A stretch of 64,000 nt of DNA from UKL13-2 sp044229235 (GCA_044229235.1 JBGATH010000025.1:1-64000), one strand, 5' to 3'. Counted from the stretch's first letter, positions 54,080-63,459 are shown. Notes: generated from the sequence alone by a model not told the origin. Numbers and translations: made by a program.

Positions 54080-54723
54080 CCGCGCTTGATCACCTCGTGC
54101 TGGGTACAGCCGATCTCGACCGGGGCGCCGCGTGGTTGGAGCGTTTTCTTGGTGTGACGCTGTCGCCGGTCGGTACCCATGTACGCATGGGAACCCATAA
54201 TCGCCTGCTGTCGCTAGGCCCGGATTGCTATCTCGAACTCATCGCCATCGATCCGGCGGGCGGTGCGCCGTTCATGCCGCGCTGGTTCGGACTGGACACG
54301 CTTGACGTCCAGGAGCGCATTGCCAGCCGGCCGCGGCTGCTGGGCTGGGTGGCGCGCACCGACCAGATCGAGTCGCTCGATCAGAAAACCGGCGGCATAC
54401 TCGGCAGCGTGCACGCCATGGAACGTGGCGACTTTCGCTGGCGCATCACCATTCCTGCCGACGGCTATCCGGTCGAAAGCGGCCTCGTGCCTTCACTCAT
54501 CCAATGGGACGTGGCGGTCCATCCCTGCCATCGCCTGCCGGACCAGCAATGTCGCCTCGAGTGGATGGAGGCGGCGCATCCCAATCCGGCAAAAGTGGCG
54601 TATCTGCTTGACGAACTAGGACTGTGCGGGCAACTCAAGCTCACCCCCACGCCGCCCTACTCCGGCATGACCATGTGCGCCTACATCCGCACCCCGGCTG
54701 GCGTGAAGACGCTGATGAGCTAG
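54076..54723 (+). CDS. VOC/glyoxalase-like domain protein
   Basis: 215 residues starting from a GTG that overlaps the VanZ stop (GTGA). TALDHLVLGTADLDRGAAWL opens the fold and RMGTHNRLLSLGPDCYLELIAID follows, typical of the Glyoxalase_3-like family that is often annotated only by domain. No characterised function that I can tie to it. Confidence 0.75.
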   Translation: MTALDHLVLGTADLDRGAAWLERFLGVTLSPVGTHVRMGTHNRLLSLGPDCYLELIAIDPAGGAPFMPRWFGLDTLDVQERIASRPRLLGWVARTDQIESLDQKTGGILGSVHAMERGDFRWRITIPADGYPVESGLVPSLIQWDVAVHPCHRLPDQQCRLEWMEAAHPNPAKVAYLLDELGLCGQLKLTPTPPYSGMTMCAYIRTPAGVKTLMS

Positions 54724-54735
54724 ACTGGCGACAAC

Positions 54736-55227
54736 ATGATGAAACTGCTGAAACGCCTGCTGCTCGCCGTCGCTGTGCTGGTGGCGCTGGCCGCACTCCT
54801 GGTCGCGATTGAATACTTCGGAGGACAACCCATGGGCCTGTTTGCCGGTTCCCGCCCCGCCGCGCTCGGATTCAACGCCGGCAAATTCTCGCCGCCGTCG
54901 TGGAAACCCAACTGCGTCTCGTCGACCGTAGAAAAGTCCGACAGCCACTACATCGAACCGATCGTGATCCGCGGTTCGGCGACCGATGCATGGAAAAAAC
55001 TGGCGAGCGTGATCAAGGCAACGCCGCGCACGACGGTCGTTACCGAAAACGCCGGCTACCTGTATGCCGAGTTCAAATCCGCTGGCATGGGTTTTGTCGA
55101 TGACGTGGAATTCGCATTGGACGAGAAGGCCGGCGTGATCCACGTGCGTTCGGCATCGCGCCTTGGCGTTCGCGATTTCAACGCCAACCGCAACCGCATC
55201 GAGGCCATTCGCGGCGCAATGCAATAG
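54736..55227 (+). CDS. DUF1499 family protein
   Basis: 163 residues with an N-terminal membrane anchor or signal (LLLAVAVLVALAALLVAIEYF). The family blocks are WKPNCVSSTVEKSDSHYI, FVDDVEFALDEKAGVIHVRSASRLG and RNRIEAIR. Probably periplasmic. The start may be either of two adjacent ATGs. Function unknown. Follows the VOC gene by 12 bases. Confidence 0.75.
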   Translation: MMKLLKRLLLAVAVLVALAALLVAIEYFGGQPMGLFAGSRPAALGFNAGKFSPPSWKPNCVSSTVEKSDSHYIEPIVIRGSATDAWKKLASVIKATPRTTVVTENAGYLYAEFKSAGMGFVDDVEFALDEKAGVIHVRSASRLGVRDFNANRNRIEAIRGAMQ

Positions 55228-55239
55228 GCGGATCGCCAG

Positions 55240-55620
55240 ATGCGCTTCCTTTAGCCACTGCCGATCACACTGTTCGGCGCCGTGCTGGGCATCATCGTCA
55301 TGACCTTTGGCGGCACTTTCCGGCGGGAAGGCATCGCGCTCGAGGGCAGCGGTGGCCCCGCAGCCGGCATCCTGTGGCTTTTCAATCCCCGCAGTCGCAT
55401 CGAAGCGATCACGCTGGGACACGTGATCATTGCCCGCGATGCCGCTGTGGCGAATGCGCTTCGTTCGCACGAACATGCACATGTCCGGCAGTATGAACGC
55501 TGGGGTTTGGTGTTTCCGCTCGTGTACCTCGCCGCCGGCGCGTGGGCGCGCATGCATGGCGGATGCGCCTATCGGGACAACTGCTTCGAGCGCGAGGCGC
55601 GCGCCGCTGCGGGGCGTTGA
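55240..55620 (+). CDS. Small membrane protein with HEHAH motif; early in-frame stop codon
   Basis: The frame from the ATG at 55240 reads MRFL, then TAG, then PLPITLFGAVLGIIVMTFGG. The stop stands where a Trp (TGG) would restore a natural N-terminal membrane segment. Without it, translation could only begin at the GTG at 55282 (112 codons). The rest is intact: AAGILWLFNP and ALRSHEHAHVRQYERWG, a metallopeptidase-like His-Glu-x-x-His pattern, then a membrane segment and a C-terminus rich in Ala and Arg. Either a young pseudogene, a re-started gene or a sequencing error. The next gene's stop abuts on the other strand. Confidence 0.55.
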
Positions 55621-56313
55621 TCAGGGCAGCAGGGCCGGCGCGACCAGCGCCATCGCCACGATCACTGCCTGCCGATCCGCAGTGAAGAACGCCTCCGGGG
55701 CGGCCTCGGCGTCGATGATGCCAAGCACTGTGCCGTCCCCATCCAGGATCGGCAAACACATTTCGGATTGCACAGCGTCATCGCAGACGTAGAAACCGCC
55801 ACCTGCCGCCCGATGGGCAGCGACGTTGTCGATCACCATTGCCTGGCCGGACATCCCGACCGCGCTGTTGGTACTGCCTTTGGCGAACTCGGCCGTGAGC
55901 GGAAATTCCGCGCGGCTGGGCCGGCCGCGATAGGCGAGCTTCACCAGCGCATCGCCGGCAGGCACCTTGCGGCATTGGTAGATCCCCACCCAGTCCGCGC
56001 CGGTGACCATGTCGGCGCGCGTGACCAGAATATTGAGCAGCTTCAGCTTGCGCGTGTTGGCCTCGGATTCACCACCAATGACGCGGGTGAGATCGTAGAG
56101 CACCGGATCTATTTCCTCGATGATCGAACACGCACCATCCTCGGAAAGCGTCGGCACTTGGTAGCGGTAAAGGGCGTCGGCCGACACGTCCATAGGCGTG
56201 GCCAGCTGGGCGATGAAGTCGTGAATCGCCTTCTCGATGACGGGGATGTGATCGGACAGCGCGTCCAGCCCGGTCGCGAACAGGTAAGCGCGGATGCGCT
56301 CTTCTGTACTCAC
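55621..56313 (-). CDS. GAF domain protein related to free-methionine-(R)-sulfoxide reductase
   Basis: 230 residues. A helical N-terminal part (to about 95) precedes a GAF domain. FYVCDDAVQSEMCLPILDGDG and GIIDAEA match the block around the catalytic cysteines of fRMsr (…CD…SE…P…G…D), so oxidant defence is possible, but the cysteine set is not fully the same. Overlaps the start of the PLP-enzyme gene's end by four bases. Confidence 0.65.
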   Translation of the reverse strand: MSTEERIRAYLFATGLDALSDHIPVIEKAIHDFIAQLATPMDVSADALYRYQVPTLSEDGACSIIEEIDPVLYDLTRVIGGESEANTRKLKLLNILVTRADMVTGADWVGIYQCRKVPAGDALVKLAYRGRPSRAEFPLTAEFAKGSTNSAVGMSGQAMVIDNVAAHRAAGGGFYVCDDAVQSEMCLPILDGDGTVLGIIDAEAAPEAFFTADRQAVIVAMALVAPALLP

Positions 56314-57464
56314 TTGCGGTGCCCCTGAAGCAATGCTTCGTCCAAATCGTCGATCAAGTCGTCGATGTTCTCGATGCCCACGGACAGGCGCAGCAAGTCC
56401 GCCGGCACCGGTGAATTGGCGCCCTCCACGCTGGCGCGGTGTTCGATGAGGCTTTCCACGCCGCCGAGCGAGGTGGCGCGCTTCCAGATGTCGACGTGGG
56501 CCGCCGTGGCAATTGCCGCCGCCTCGCCGCCTTTCACGCGCACCGACAGCATGCCGCCGAAGCCGCCCTGCATTTGCCGTGCCGCGATATCGTGCCCGGA
56601 GAATGCCGGCAGGCCCGGATACAGCACTTCCTCCACCAGTTCATGCCCCTGCAAATACTCGGCAATCTCCTGCGCGGAACGGCTGGCGGCTTTCACCCGC
56701 AAAAACAGCGTGCGCATGCCGCGCTGCAGCAGCCAGGCTTCAAACGGGCCCAGCGTTCCGCCAATCTGCGCGCGGACCGCTTTGATGCGCTGCCAGTAGT
56801 CGGAATCCTCGCGCGCCACCAGCGCACCGGCGATGACGTCCGAGTGCCCGTTCAGGTACTTGGTGGCCGAGTGCATGACGATATCCGCGCCAAGCGCGAG
56901 CGGCTTGGTCAGTACCGGCGACGCGGTGGTGGAATCGACCGCCAGCATGGCACCGCCCGCCCGGGCGATTTCCGCCGCCGCCGCGATATCGGTGATGGTC
57001 CACAACGGGTTGGCCGGCGTTTCCACCCACACCAACCGGGTCTTTCCCAGCCGGACGGCGCGGCGCAGTTCGTCCGGGTTCGACATGTCGATGAACTCGA
57101 CCTGCAGGCCCCACTGCACCGCGAAGTTGGCCAGCCAGTTGCGCAGTGACCAGTACATCACTTTCGGTGCCAGCACATGATTACCTGGCTTCAGCGCCAT
57201 GAAAACCGCGGTGGCAGCGGCCATTCCCGAGGCGAACACGGCGGCCTTGGCGCCTTTCTCCAGCTCGCAAAGCACCGCCTCCACCTGGTCAAACGACGGA
57301 TTGTGGTCCCGCGCGTACACGCGGCCATTGCGGTACTGGTTGTCCGCATCGCGGATGTACGTCGTGGATGTGTGGATCGGCGGCGAGATCGCCTTGGTGG
57401 TCTCGTCCACCCAGCCCATCGCCTGCGCTGCCACCGTTTCCGGCATGACCATCTTGGATTTCAT
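56310..57464 (-). CDS. Cys/Met-metabolism PLP-dependent enzyme (cystathionine γ-synthase family)
   Basis: 384 residues. The PLP lysine is in HSATKYLNGHSD; ISPPIHTSTTYIRDADNQY and RDHNPSFDQVE are family marks, as are FASGMAAATAVF and NPLWTITDI. Such enzymes make or cleave cystathionine or use sulfide with activated homoserine. Exact reaction cannot be decided. Together with the GAF gene it may handle sulfur amino acids. ATG at 57464. Confidence 0.85.
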   Translation of the reverse strand: MKSKMVMPETVAAQAMGWVDETTKAISPPIHTSTTYIRDADNQYRNGRVYARDHNPSFDQVEAVLCELEKGAKAAVFASGMAAATAVFMALKPGNHVLAPKVMYWSLRNWLANFAVQWGLQVEFIDMSNPDELRRAVRLGKTRLVWVETPANPLWTITDIAAAAEIARAGGAMLAVDSTTASPVLTKPLALGADIVMHSATKYLNGHSDVIAGALVAREDSDYWQRIKAVRAQIGGTLGPFEAWLLQRGMRTLFLRVKAASRSAQEIAEYLQGHELVEEVLYPGLPAFSGHDIAARQMQGGFGGMLSVRVKGGEAAAIATAAHVDIWKRATSLGGVESLIEHRASVEGANSPVPADLLRLSVGIENIDDLIDDLDEALLQGHRK

Positions 57465-57473
57465 TTCACGCCT

Positions 57474-58031
57474 TCATGTTTTGTTGACCGCGTTGACCTG
57501 GATGGGCGGACGATCGACGAATTGCACCTCGAGCCCGCGCGAGCGCATCCAGTCGGCCACCGCGAAACCGGTGGCGCGCGGCCAGGGACGCAATTCGTGC
57601 GGTTGGTAGCGCTTGACCTCGACCAGTTCCGGGCTCAGGTGGATTTGCCCCGTTGCCACCACGTGGTAGCAGAGCATGATCTCGTTCTTGCGCTCGAAGA
57701 TGTAGTTGCCGATGAGGTTGGCCTCGACCACGTCGAGGTTCATTTCTTCCTTGACCTCGCGCGCCACGCCGGCTTTCGGATCCTCGTTTCGCTCGAGGTA
57801 ACCGGTCACCAGTGCGAACGCGCCCTCCGGCCAGCCTGCGCCGCGCGCCAGCACGATGCTGCCCTCGTGCTCCACCAGGGCGCCCACCGCCGGGGTCGGA
57901 TTCTGCCACTGGATGAAGCCGCAAGCGTCGTCCGCGCAGGCGCGGCGCAACTGCGCGCCGCCGTCGTCGGCAATCTGCCGATCGATCAGTTCCCGCGAAC
58001 AGCGCGGACAGAAGCGGAATGTCTCGAACAA
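57474..58031 (-). CDS. NUDIX hydrolase with N-terminal zinc ribbon
   Basis: 185 residues from a TTG. FCPRCSRELI and CADDACGFIQWQNPTP form a zinc-ribbon-like start, as in NudC. The NUDIX box is GYLERNEDPKAGVAREVKEEMNLD, in two halves: Gly-x5-Glu-x7 and REVKEEMNL. Hydrolyses a nucleoside diphosphate linked to another group, probably NADH or a cap-like substrate, but without the full NudC N-terminal domain. Seven bases after the alaS stop-side end; same direction. Confidence 0.8.
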   Translation of the reverse strand: MFETFRFCPRCSRELIDRQIADDGGAQLRRACADDACGFIQWQNPTPAVGALVEHEGSIVLARGAGWPEGAFALVTGYLERNEDPKAGVAREVKEEMNLDVVEANLIGNYIFERKNEIMLCYHVVATGQIHLSPELVEVKRYQPHELRPWPRATGFAVADWMRSRGLEVQFVDRPPIQVNAVNKT

Positions 58032-58037
58032 GTCTGC

Positions 58038-60668
58038 TTACGCGCGCTGCGCGACCCAGTCTGTGACGCTGGCGAGCGCTGCCGGCAGCGTCTTGGCATC
58101 GGTGCCGCCCGCCATTGCCATGTCCGGTTTGCCGCCACCCTTGCCGCCGACCTGCTGCGCGACGTGGTTGACCAGCTCGCCGGCCTTGAACCTGCCGACC
58201 AGATCCGCCGTCACCCCGGCGGCAAGGCTGACCTTGTCACCGTCCACCGTGGCCAGCACGATCACGCCCGACTTCAGCTTGTTTTTCAACTGGTCCATGG
58301 TCTCGCGCAACGCCTTTGCGTCAACGCCGTCCAATTTGGCGGAGAGAACCTTCACCCCTTTGACATCCGCTGCGGAATCCGCGAGCTCATCACCGGCGGA
58401 CGCGGCCAGCTTCGACTTCAACTGTGCCAGCTGCTTTTCCAAAGTCTTGACGTGGTCAACCATCTGTTCGATCTTGTTCACCACGTCCTGCGGCTGCGCT
58501 TTCAGCAGGCCCGCCGATTGCGTCAGCTGCCTTTCCATGCCCTGCACGTATTCGAACGCCACTGAACCGGCCACCGCTTCAACACGACGCACACCTGCCG
58601 CCACACCACCTTCCGAAACAATCTTGAACAGGCCGATGTCACCGGTACGCCCGACGTGCGTGCCGCCGCAGAATTCCCGCGACGAGCCGATGTCCAGCAC
58701 CCGCACCACATCGCCGTATTTTTCGCCAAACAGCATGGTCGCGCCCGATTTCTGCGCCTCCTCGATCGGCATCACCCGCGCCTGCGTGGCTTCATTTTTT
58801 AGGATCTCCACGTTGACGATGCCTTCAACTTTTGCAATTTCATCAGCCGTCATCGGCGCATTGTGCGCAAAGTCGAAGCGCGTTTTGTCTGCATCGACCA
58901 GCGAGCCTTTCTGCTGCACATGCGCGCCCAGCACTTCGCGCAAGGCCTTGTGCATGATGTGTGTCACCGAGTGATGGCGCATGGTGCGCTGGCGGCGATG
59001 CATATCCACATTGGCCGCGACCGCGTCGCCCACCACCAGTTCGCCGGTGGTTAGCGTGCCGTAATGGCCGAACACATCGGCCTGGATCTTTTGCGTGTCA
59101 TGAACCTGGAAAAGTGTGAGGCAGGTGCCACCTTTGCTCAGTTCACCCGCATCACCCACCTGGCCGCCGGATTCGGCGTAGAACGGCGTCTTGTCCAGCA
59201 CCACCACGCCTTCTTCGCCCGCGGCCAGCCGGTCGACCGCGGAACCACCGCGATAAAGCGCGACCACGCGCCCCTCATCGGACATGGTGTCGTAGCCGCG
59301 AAACAGTGTCTTTGCACCGCTGTAATCCAGAGCGGCGTCGGCCTTGAACCTGGAGCCCGCGCGCGAGCGCTCCTGCTGCTCGGCCATCGCCTTGTCGAAC
59401 CCGGCCATGTCGACCTGGAAACCGCGTTCGCGACCGATGTCCGCAGTCAGGTCAATCGGGAAACCGTAGGTATCGGACAGCTTGAAGGCGGTATCACCGT
59501 CAAGCCGCTGTGGGCTGGCTTTCAAGGCAGCATCAAGAATCTCCATGCCCTTCTCCAGCGTCTCGCCGAAGCGCTCTTCCTCCTGCTTCAGCACCGCCAT
59601 CACGCGTTCCTTTGATTGCGCGATTTCCGGGAAGGCATCGCCCATCACCTTGGCGAGGTCGTCGACCAGCTTGTAGAAGAATGGTTTTTTCTGGCCCAGC
59701 TTGTAGCCATGGCGCATGGCGCGGCGCGCGATGCGCCGCAACACGTAACCGCGACCGGCGTTTTCGGGAATCACCCCGTCGCACACCAGGAACGCGCAGG
59801 CGCGGATGTGATCGGCGATGACCCGCAGCGAAGGCAAAGTCAAATCCGTCGCGCCGGTTTCCCGCGCAGCCGCCTTGATCAGCGCCTGGAAGAGGTCGAT
59901 TTCGTAGTTGGCGTGCACGTGCTGCAGCACCGCCGAGAGCCGCTCCAGGCCCATGCCGGTATCCACAGCCGGTTTTGGCAGCGGAATCATCGGGCCGTCA
60001 ACAACCTCGCGGTTGAACTGCATGAACACCAGGTTCCAGATCTCGATATAGCGGTCACCGTCTTCCTCGGGCGAGCCCGGCGGGCCGCCGGGAATATGCG
60101 GGCCGTGGTCGTAGAAGATCTCGCTGCACGGGCCGCAGGGGCCGGTGTCGCCCATCATCCAGAAATTGTCCGAGGCGTAGCGCGAGCCCTTGTTGTCGCC
60201 GATGCGGATGATGCGCTCCTTCGGCACGCCGATATCATTGGCCCAGATGTCGTAGGCCTCGTCGTCTTCCGCATACACCGTGACCCACAGTTTTTCCTTG
60301 GGCAACTTGTAGACCGTGGTGAGCAGTTCCCACGCGAAACGAATGGCGTCGTGCTTGAAATAGTCGCCAAAGCTGAAATTGCCCAGCATCTCGAAAAAAG
60401 TATGGTGGCGCGCCGTGTAGCCGACGTTTTCGAGGTCGTTGTGCTTGCCGCCGGCACGCACGCAGCGCTGCGACGTCACGGCACGTACATAACTGCGCTT
60501 TTCCTTGCCAAGGAAACAGTCCTTGAACTGGTTCATGCCGGCATTGGTGAACAGCAGGGTGGGGTCATCGCCCGGCACCAGCGAAGACGAAGCCACATGC
60601 GTGTGGCCCTTGGAGACAAAATAGTCGATGAATGCCTGGCGGATGCCGGAGACGGTGCTGAGGTTCAT
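58038..60668 (-). CDS. alaS: Alanyl-tRNA synthetase
   Basis: 876 residues. Class II core with FVSKGHTHVASSSLVPGDD-type opening, motif RYVTSQRCVRAGGKHNDLENVG-like block (AVTSQRCVRAGGKHND), then the editing domain zinc ligands HHSVTHIMH and CGGTHVG, and a C-terminal coiled coil and glycine-rich part (GGKGGGKPDMAMAGG). I start at the ATG at 60668 (MNLSTVSGIRQAF); the 24 extra codons of the open frame are not conserved in the family. Confidence 0.97.
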   Translation of the reverse strand: MNLSTVSGIRQAFIDYFVSKGHTHVASSSLVPGDDPTLLFTNAGMNQFKDCFLGKEKRSYVRAVTSQRCVRAGGKHNDLENVGYTARHHTFFEMLGNFSFGDYFKHDAIRFAWELLTTVYKLPKEKLWVTVYAEDDEAYDIWANDIGVPKERIIRIGDNKGSRYASDNFWMMGDTGPCGPCSEIFYDHGPHIPGGPPGSPEEDGDRYIEIWNLVFMQFNREVVDGPMIPLPKPAVDTGMGLERLSAVLQHVHANYEIDLFQALIKAAARETGATDLTLPSLRVIADHIRACAFLVCDGVIPENAGRGYVLRRIARRAMRHGYKLGQKKPFFYKLVDDLAKVMGDAFPEIAQSKERVMAVLKQEEERFGETLEKGMEILDAALKASPQRLDGDTAFKLSDTYGFPIDLTADIGRERGFQVDMAGFDKAMAEQQERSRAGSRFKADAALDYSGAKTLFRGYDTMSDEGRVVALYRGGSAVDRLAAGEEGVVVLDKTPFYAESGGQVGDAGELSKGGTCLTLFQVHDTQKIQADVFGHYGTLTTGELVVGDAVAANVDMHRRQRTMRHHSVTHIMHKALREVLGAHVQQKGSLVDADKTRFDFAHNAPMTADEIAKVEGIVNVEILKNEATQARVMPIEEAQKSGATMLFGEKYGDVVRVLDIGSSREFCGGTHVGRTGDIGLFKIVSEGGVAAGVRRVEAVAGSVAFEYVQGMERQLTQSAGLLKAQPQDVVNKIEQMVDHVKTLEKQLAQLKSKLAASAGDELADSAADVKGVKVLSAKLDGVDAKALRETMDQLKNKLKSGVIVLATVDGDKVSLAAGVTADLVGRFKAGELVNHVAQQVGGKGGGKPDMAMAGGTDAKTLPAALASVTDWVAQRA

Positions 60669-60804
60669 GGCGCTTTGCGATGGAAGCCCGCAGGAGCGGG
60701 CACGGTCGATGGGGAAAACATCAATTTTACCCGACGACACCCGGCAACACGAGCCAAAACCAGCCGTATCGGGGTCTGAATGCCCTTGACCTGCCCGGTG
60801 CGGG

Positions 60805-62082
60805 TCAGCCGGCCTCGAAGCCCAGCGCGTGCGTGACCGTCCGGTACTTGTGCAACAGATCCTCGTCGGAATGGCCGCCCATGTTCAGGGTGGCATAGCG
60901 ATGGCTGCCCAGCCACTTCATTTCGCGCTTCAACCCGCCGCCGGTCTTGACGAACATGGCCAGAAACGCATCCGGATCGAATTCCTGCAACCAGCGCAGC
61001 TTTTCGCGGGTCGGCGGATTTGCCAACGGCGCGCCATCAAATTTGCGGAAGACAAAACTGCACGCCAGCTTGTATTTGCCACGCCCCGGGGTGAGATCTG
61101 GTTTGGCGCCCAGCGCCAGCTGCAGTGCGATGTCGTGCAGGTTGAGGCCGTCGACTTTCTCGTACAGGTCGGAAAACTGGGCCGCCATGCGTGGATTCAC
61201 CTCGATCATGCGGCATTCGCCCGTGTTGGGGCAGACGCGCATCTCGACGTTGAACAGGCCATGATCGATACCCAGCGCCTGCACGATGCGGCTGGCTGTT
61301 TCGGCGGCGCCCTGCGCCCACTCGGGCCGCAGGCGCGTCGGATATTCGAAGCGCATGAACTGGTCGGTGCCCGGGTACATTACCGCATCGACGATGCCCA
61401 GAATGTTCACCTCGCCATGCACGGCAACCCCGTCGACATTGACTTGCAGTCCGTCGATCAGTTCTTCGGCCAGCATCCAGTGCGCATCCACGTCGAAATC
61501 CGTCAGTCGCCGCACGACATCGTTGAACGGCCGAACCAGCCGCTTGATGATGTATTTTTCCCATGGGTGGAAGGTCATGTGGTCCTGCAGTTCCCGGAAG
61601 TTGTCCACGCGTCGCGCCAGCACCGAATAGGCCGCCTTAACCGGCTTCACGTAAAACGGGAACTGCAGCGATATGTCTTCCTCACGGGTGAACGTGTAGG
61701 GAAAGGCCGCGAAGCGCACGTTGGCCTCAGGCACCTCGCGTTCCAGCACGCGCCGGGCGACGTACTTGTGCTGAGCGGCGATGATGGCCTTCGGATCAGC
61801 GCCGGGCAGTCCGAGTTTCTGCGCAAGCAATGCACCTGCCAGCGCGCCAAACTGCTCATTGCTCGAGGTAATGCCATGCAGCGGCAGGTGGCGGTATTTG
61901 CGCGCGAGCTGAGCGACAAACTTGAAAATATCGAACGTCAGCAGACGCGCATTGCTGGGAAAGCTGAACAGGTCAAAGCCTTCAAAGTAGAAGCGGTAAC
62001 CCCCGGCTTCGCTCCTGGCCGCGGCTTTTTCCAACTGCTGCCTGTCCCAGTCCGCATCGAACAGGACGAGAATATTCTTCAA
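60805..62082 (-). CDS. ATP-grasp family ligase
   Basis: 425 residues. An N-terminal domain of unknown type precedes the ATP-grasp core: FPFYVKPVKAAYSVLARRV holds the ATP lysine, MLAEELIDGLQVNVDG follows, and NVEMRVCPNTGECRMIEVNPRMAAQFSDLYE holds the metal-binding Glu and Asn, each in shorter pieces. Such enzymes join a carboxylate to an amine through an acyl phosphate. Substrate unknown; no neighbours help. Ends 136 bases before alaS, in the same direction. Confidence 0.85.
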   Translation of the reverse strand: MKNILVLFDADWDRQQLEKAAARSEAGGYRFYFEGFDLFSFPSNARLLTFDIFKFVAQLARKYRHLPLHGITSSNEQFGALAGALLAQKLGLPGADPKAIIAAQHKYVARRVLEREVPEANVRFAAFPYTFTREEDISLQFPFYVKPVKAAYSVLARRVDNFRELQDHMTFHPWEKYIIKRLVRPFNDVVRRLTDFDVDAHWMLAEELIDGLQVNVDGVAVHGEVNILGIVDAVMYPGTDQFMRFEYPTRLRPEWAQGAAETASRIVQALGIDHGLFNVEMRVCPNTGECRMIEVNPRMAAQFSDLYEKVDGLNLHDIALQLALGAKPDLTPGRGKYKLACSFVFRKFDGAPLANPPTREKLRWLQEFDPDAFLAMFVKTGGGLKREMKWLGSHRYATLNMGGHSDEDLLHKYRTVTHALGFEAG

Positions 62083-62204
62083 TCAGTCTGCCCTTGTTTG
62101 TTGTGTTCTTTTTTGACAATACGCTTGGCGAGCTGCGTTGGATTCTAGCAGGCACGTCATGGCTCTCGCAGTCGAGCGGAAAGCAGGAAGAGCGACCGCA
62201 ATGC

Positions 62205-62271
62205 CAAACTCAAGCACTGGCGCGGTCCCTGGCGAACTTTCGGCCTGCGAGGCGCGCCAGTGCTTGAGTTT
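62205..62271. repeat. Palindromic intergenic repeat, copy 5
   Basis: Arms caaactcaagcactggcgcg and gcgccagtgcttgagttt, inner arms gtccctggc/cggcctgcga, loop around gaactt. Where others have ctcc/ggag this copy has ctca/tgag, so both arms changed together. It lies between the TauE and ATP-grasp genes, both on the minus strand. Confidence 0.75.
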
Positions 62272-62303
62272 CCCGGTTATCGATAACCTTGCTTTTCCAC
62301 GCT

Positions 62304-63098
62304 TCACCAATAAGAAACGACCATCTTTGTTGCCAGCACATACATCAGTACTGCAAAGATCCGCTTCAGCGTTGCCACCGGCAAACGATGCGCCATGCGC
62401 GCGCCCATCGGCGCGGTCAGGATGCTGCCAACTACCAGCGCCGCCAGTGCGGGCAGGTACACAAAACCCAAATGAAATTCCGGCAGGTCGCCAACGCGCC
62501 AGCCGGAAGCAATGTAGCCCAGGGTACCGATGGCCGTCACCGGGATGCCGATGGCCGCCCCGGTGCCAATGGCGGTATGCATGGCAACGCCACAAAAAAG
62601 CATTACCGGCATCACCAGGAATGTGCCTCCGGCCGAGACCAGCCCCGACAGGACACCAATGAAAACGCCGATTGCGAACAGTGGCAGCGCGCCAGGCAAG
62701 GTTCGCGACGCATGCGGCTTCCTGCCCAACAGCATTTGCGTGGCCGCGCCGTAAACAATGAAGGCAAACGCCATCGCCAGGCTGCGCTGGGAAATCCAGC
62801 CGCTGGCGAGCGTGGAAAGCAATGAGCCGGTGACCATCCCCGGCACCATGCGTTTCACCAGCGCCCAGTCGACCGCCTGGTGGCGATGGTGTTCGCGCAC
62901 GCTGGCACTTGAGGTGAATGCTGCGGACGCCATGGCCGTTGCCAGCGCCAGATGCACGTTGTGGTCGCTCGACAAGGCCTGCGCGGTGAACAGCGTCGCC
63001 AGGATCGGCACCAGCGTCATGCCGCCACCAATACCCAGCAGCCCGGCGAGAAAACCGACCAGCGCGCCGGTCGCGGCGTAAGTGACAAGCCAGATCAT
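62304..63098 (-). CDS. TauE/SafE-family sulfite exporter-like membrane protein
   Basis: 264 residues with about eight membrane segments. LVGFLAGLLGIGGGMTLVPIL near the start and VLSGLVSAGGTFLVMPVML in the second half are the paired repeats of the family, which moves sulfur-containing anions such as sulfite, sulfoacetate or thiosulfate. I start at the ATG at 63098 (MIWLVTYA); the upstream part of the frame is not membrane-like. With soxXA elsewhere in the window a role in sulfur-anion transport is possible. Confidence 0.85.
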   Translation of the reverse strand: MIWLVTYAATGALVGFLAGLLGIGGGMTLVPILATLFTAQALSSDHNVHLALATAMASAAFTSSASVREHHRHQAVDWALVKRMVPGMVTGSLLSTLASGWISQRSLAMAFAFIVYGAATQMLLGRKPHASRTLPGALPLFAIGVFIGVLSGLVSAGGTFLVMPVMLFCGVAMHTAIGTGAAIGIPVTAIGTLGYIASGWRVGDLPEFHLGFVYLPALAALVVGSILTAPMGARMAHRLPVATLKRIFAVLMYVLATKMVVSYW

Positions 63099-63144
63099 GC
63101 GGCATTGTAGATCGCGGCCCGCTCCCGCCGGCAGCGCCGCGGCA

Positions 63145-63172
63145 ATAAAAAAGGGGCGCCCAGGGCGCCCCA
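63145..63172 (-). terminator. Intrinsic terminator of the small secreted protein gene
   Basis: On the minus strand GGGGCGCC-CTG-GGCGCCCC is followed by TTTTTTATT. It stands 27 bases after the stop of the small gene and before the TauE gene. Confidence 0.85.
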
Positions 63173-63198
63173 GTCTCACTCATGACCAACTGACAACG

Positions 63199-63459
63199 TT
63201 ATTGCTTCTCGCGCTTGGGCATGGCGGCCATCATGCACTTCTTGTGCTCTTCGCCCTGCTTGTCCTTGCAGCTCTCCATGGCTTTCTGGCGGGCTTCGCA
63301 GCGCGCCTTCATTTCGTCATTGGGCGCTTTGCTGCAATCGCGCGGGGGATGCGGGCGTCCACCTTCAGGACCACCTGGCGGCGGACCGGGTGGCTGCTGG
63401 GCAAAGGCGAGGGATGCGCCGAAGGTGAGCGCGATGATCAGGCTGCTGAATTTCTTCAT
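63199..63459 (-). CDS. Small secreted Pro/Gly- and Lys-rich protein
   Basis: 86 residues: signal peptide MKKFSSLIIALTFGASLAFA, then QQPPGPPPGGPEGGRPHPPR and a charged helical tail with four cysteines (CSKAPN, ARCEAR, ESCKDK, KKCMMA). Start at the ATG at 63459, with GGAGA before it. I do not recognise it; the cysteines could form disulfides or bind metal in the periplasm. It has its own terminator. Confidence 0.7.
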   Translation of the reverse strand: MKKFSSLIIALTFGASLAFAQQPPGPPPGGPEGGRPHPPRDCSKAPNDEMKARCEARQKAMESCKDKQGEEHKKCMMAAMPKREKQ

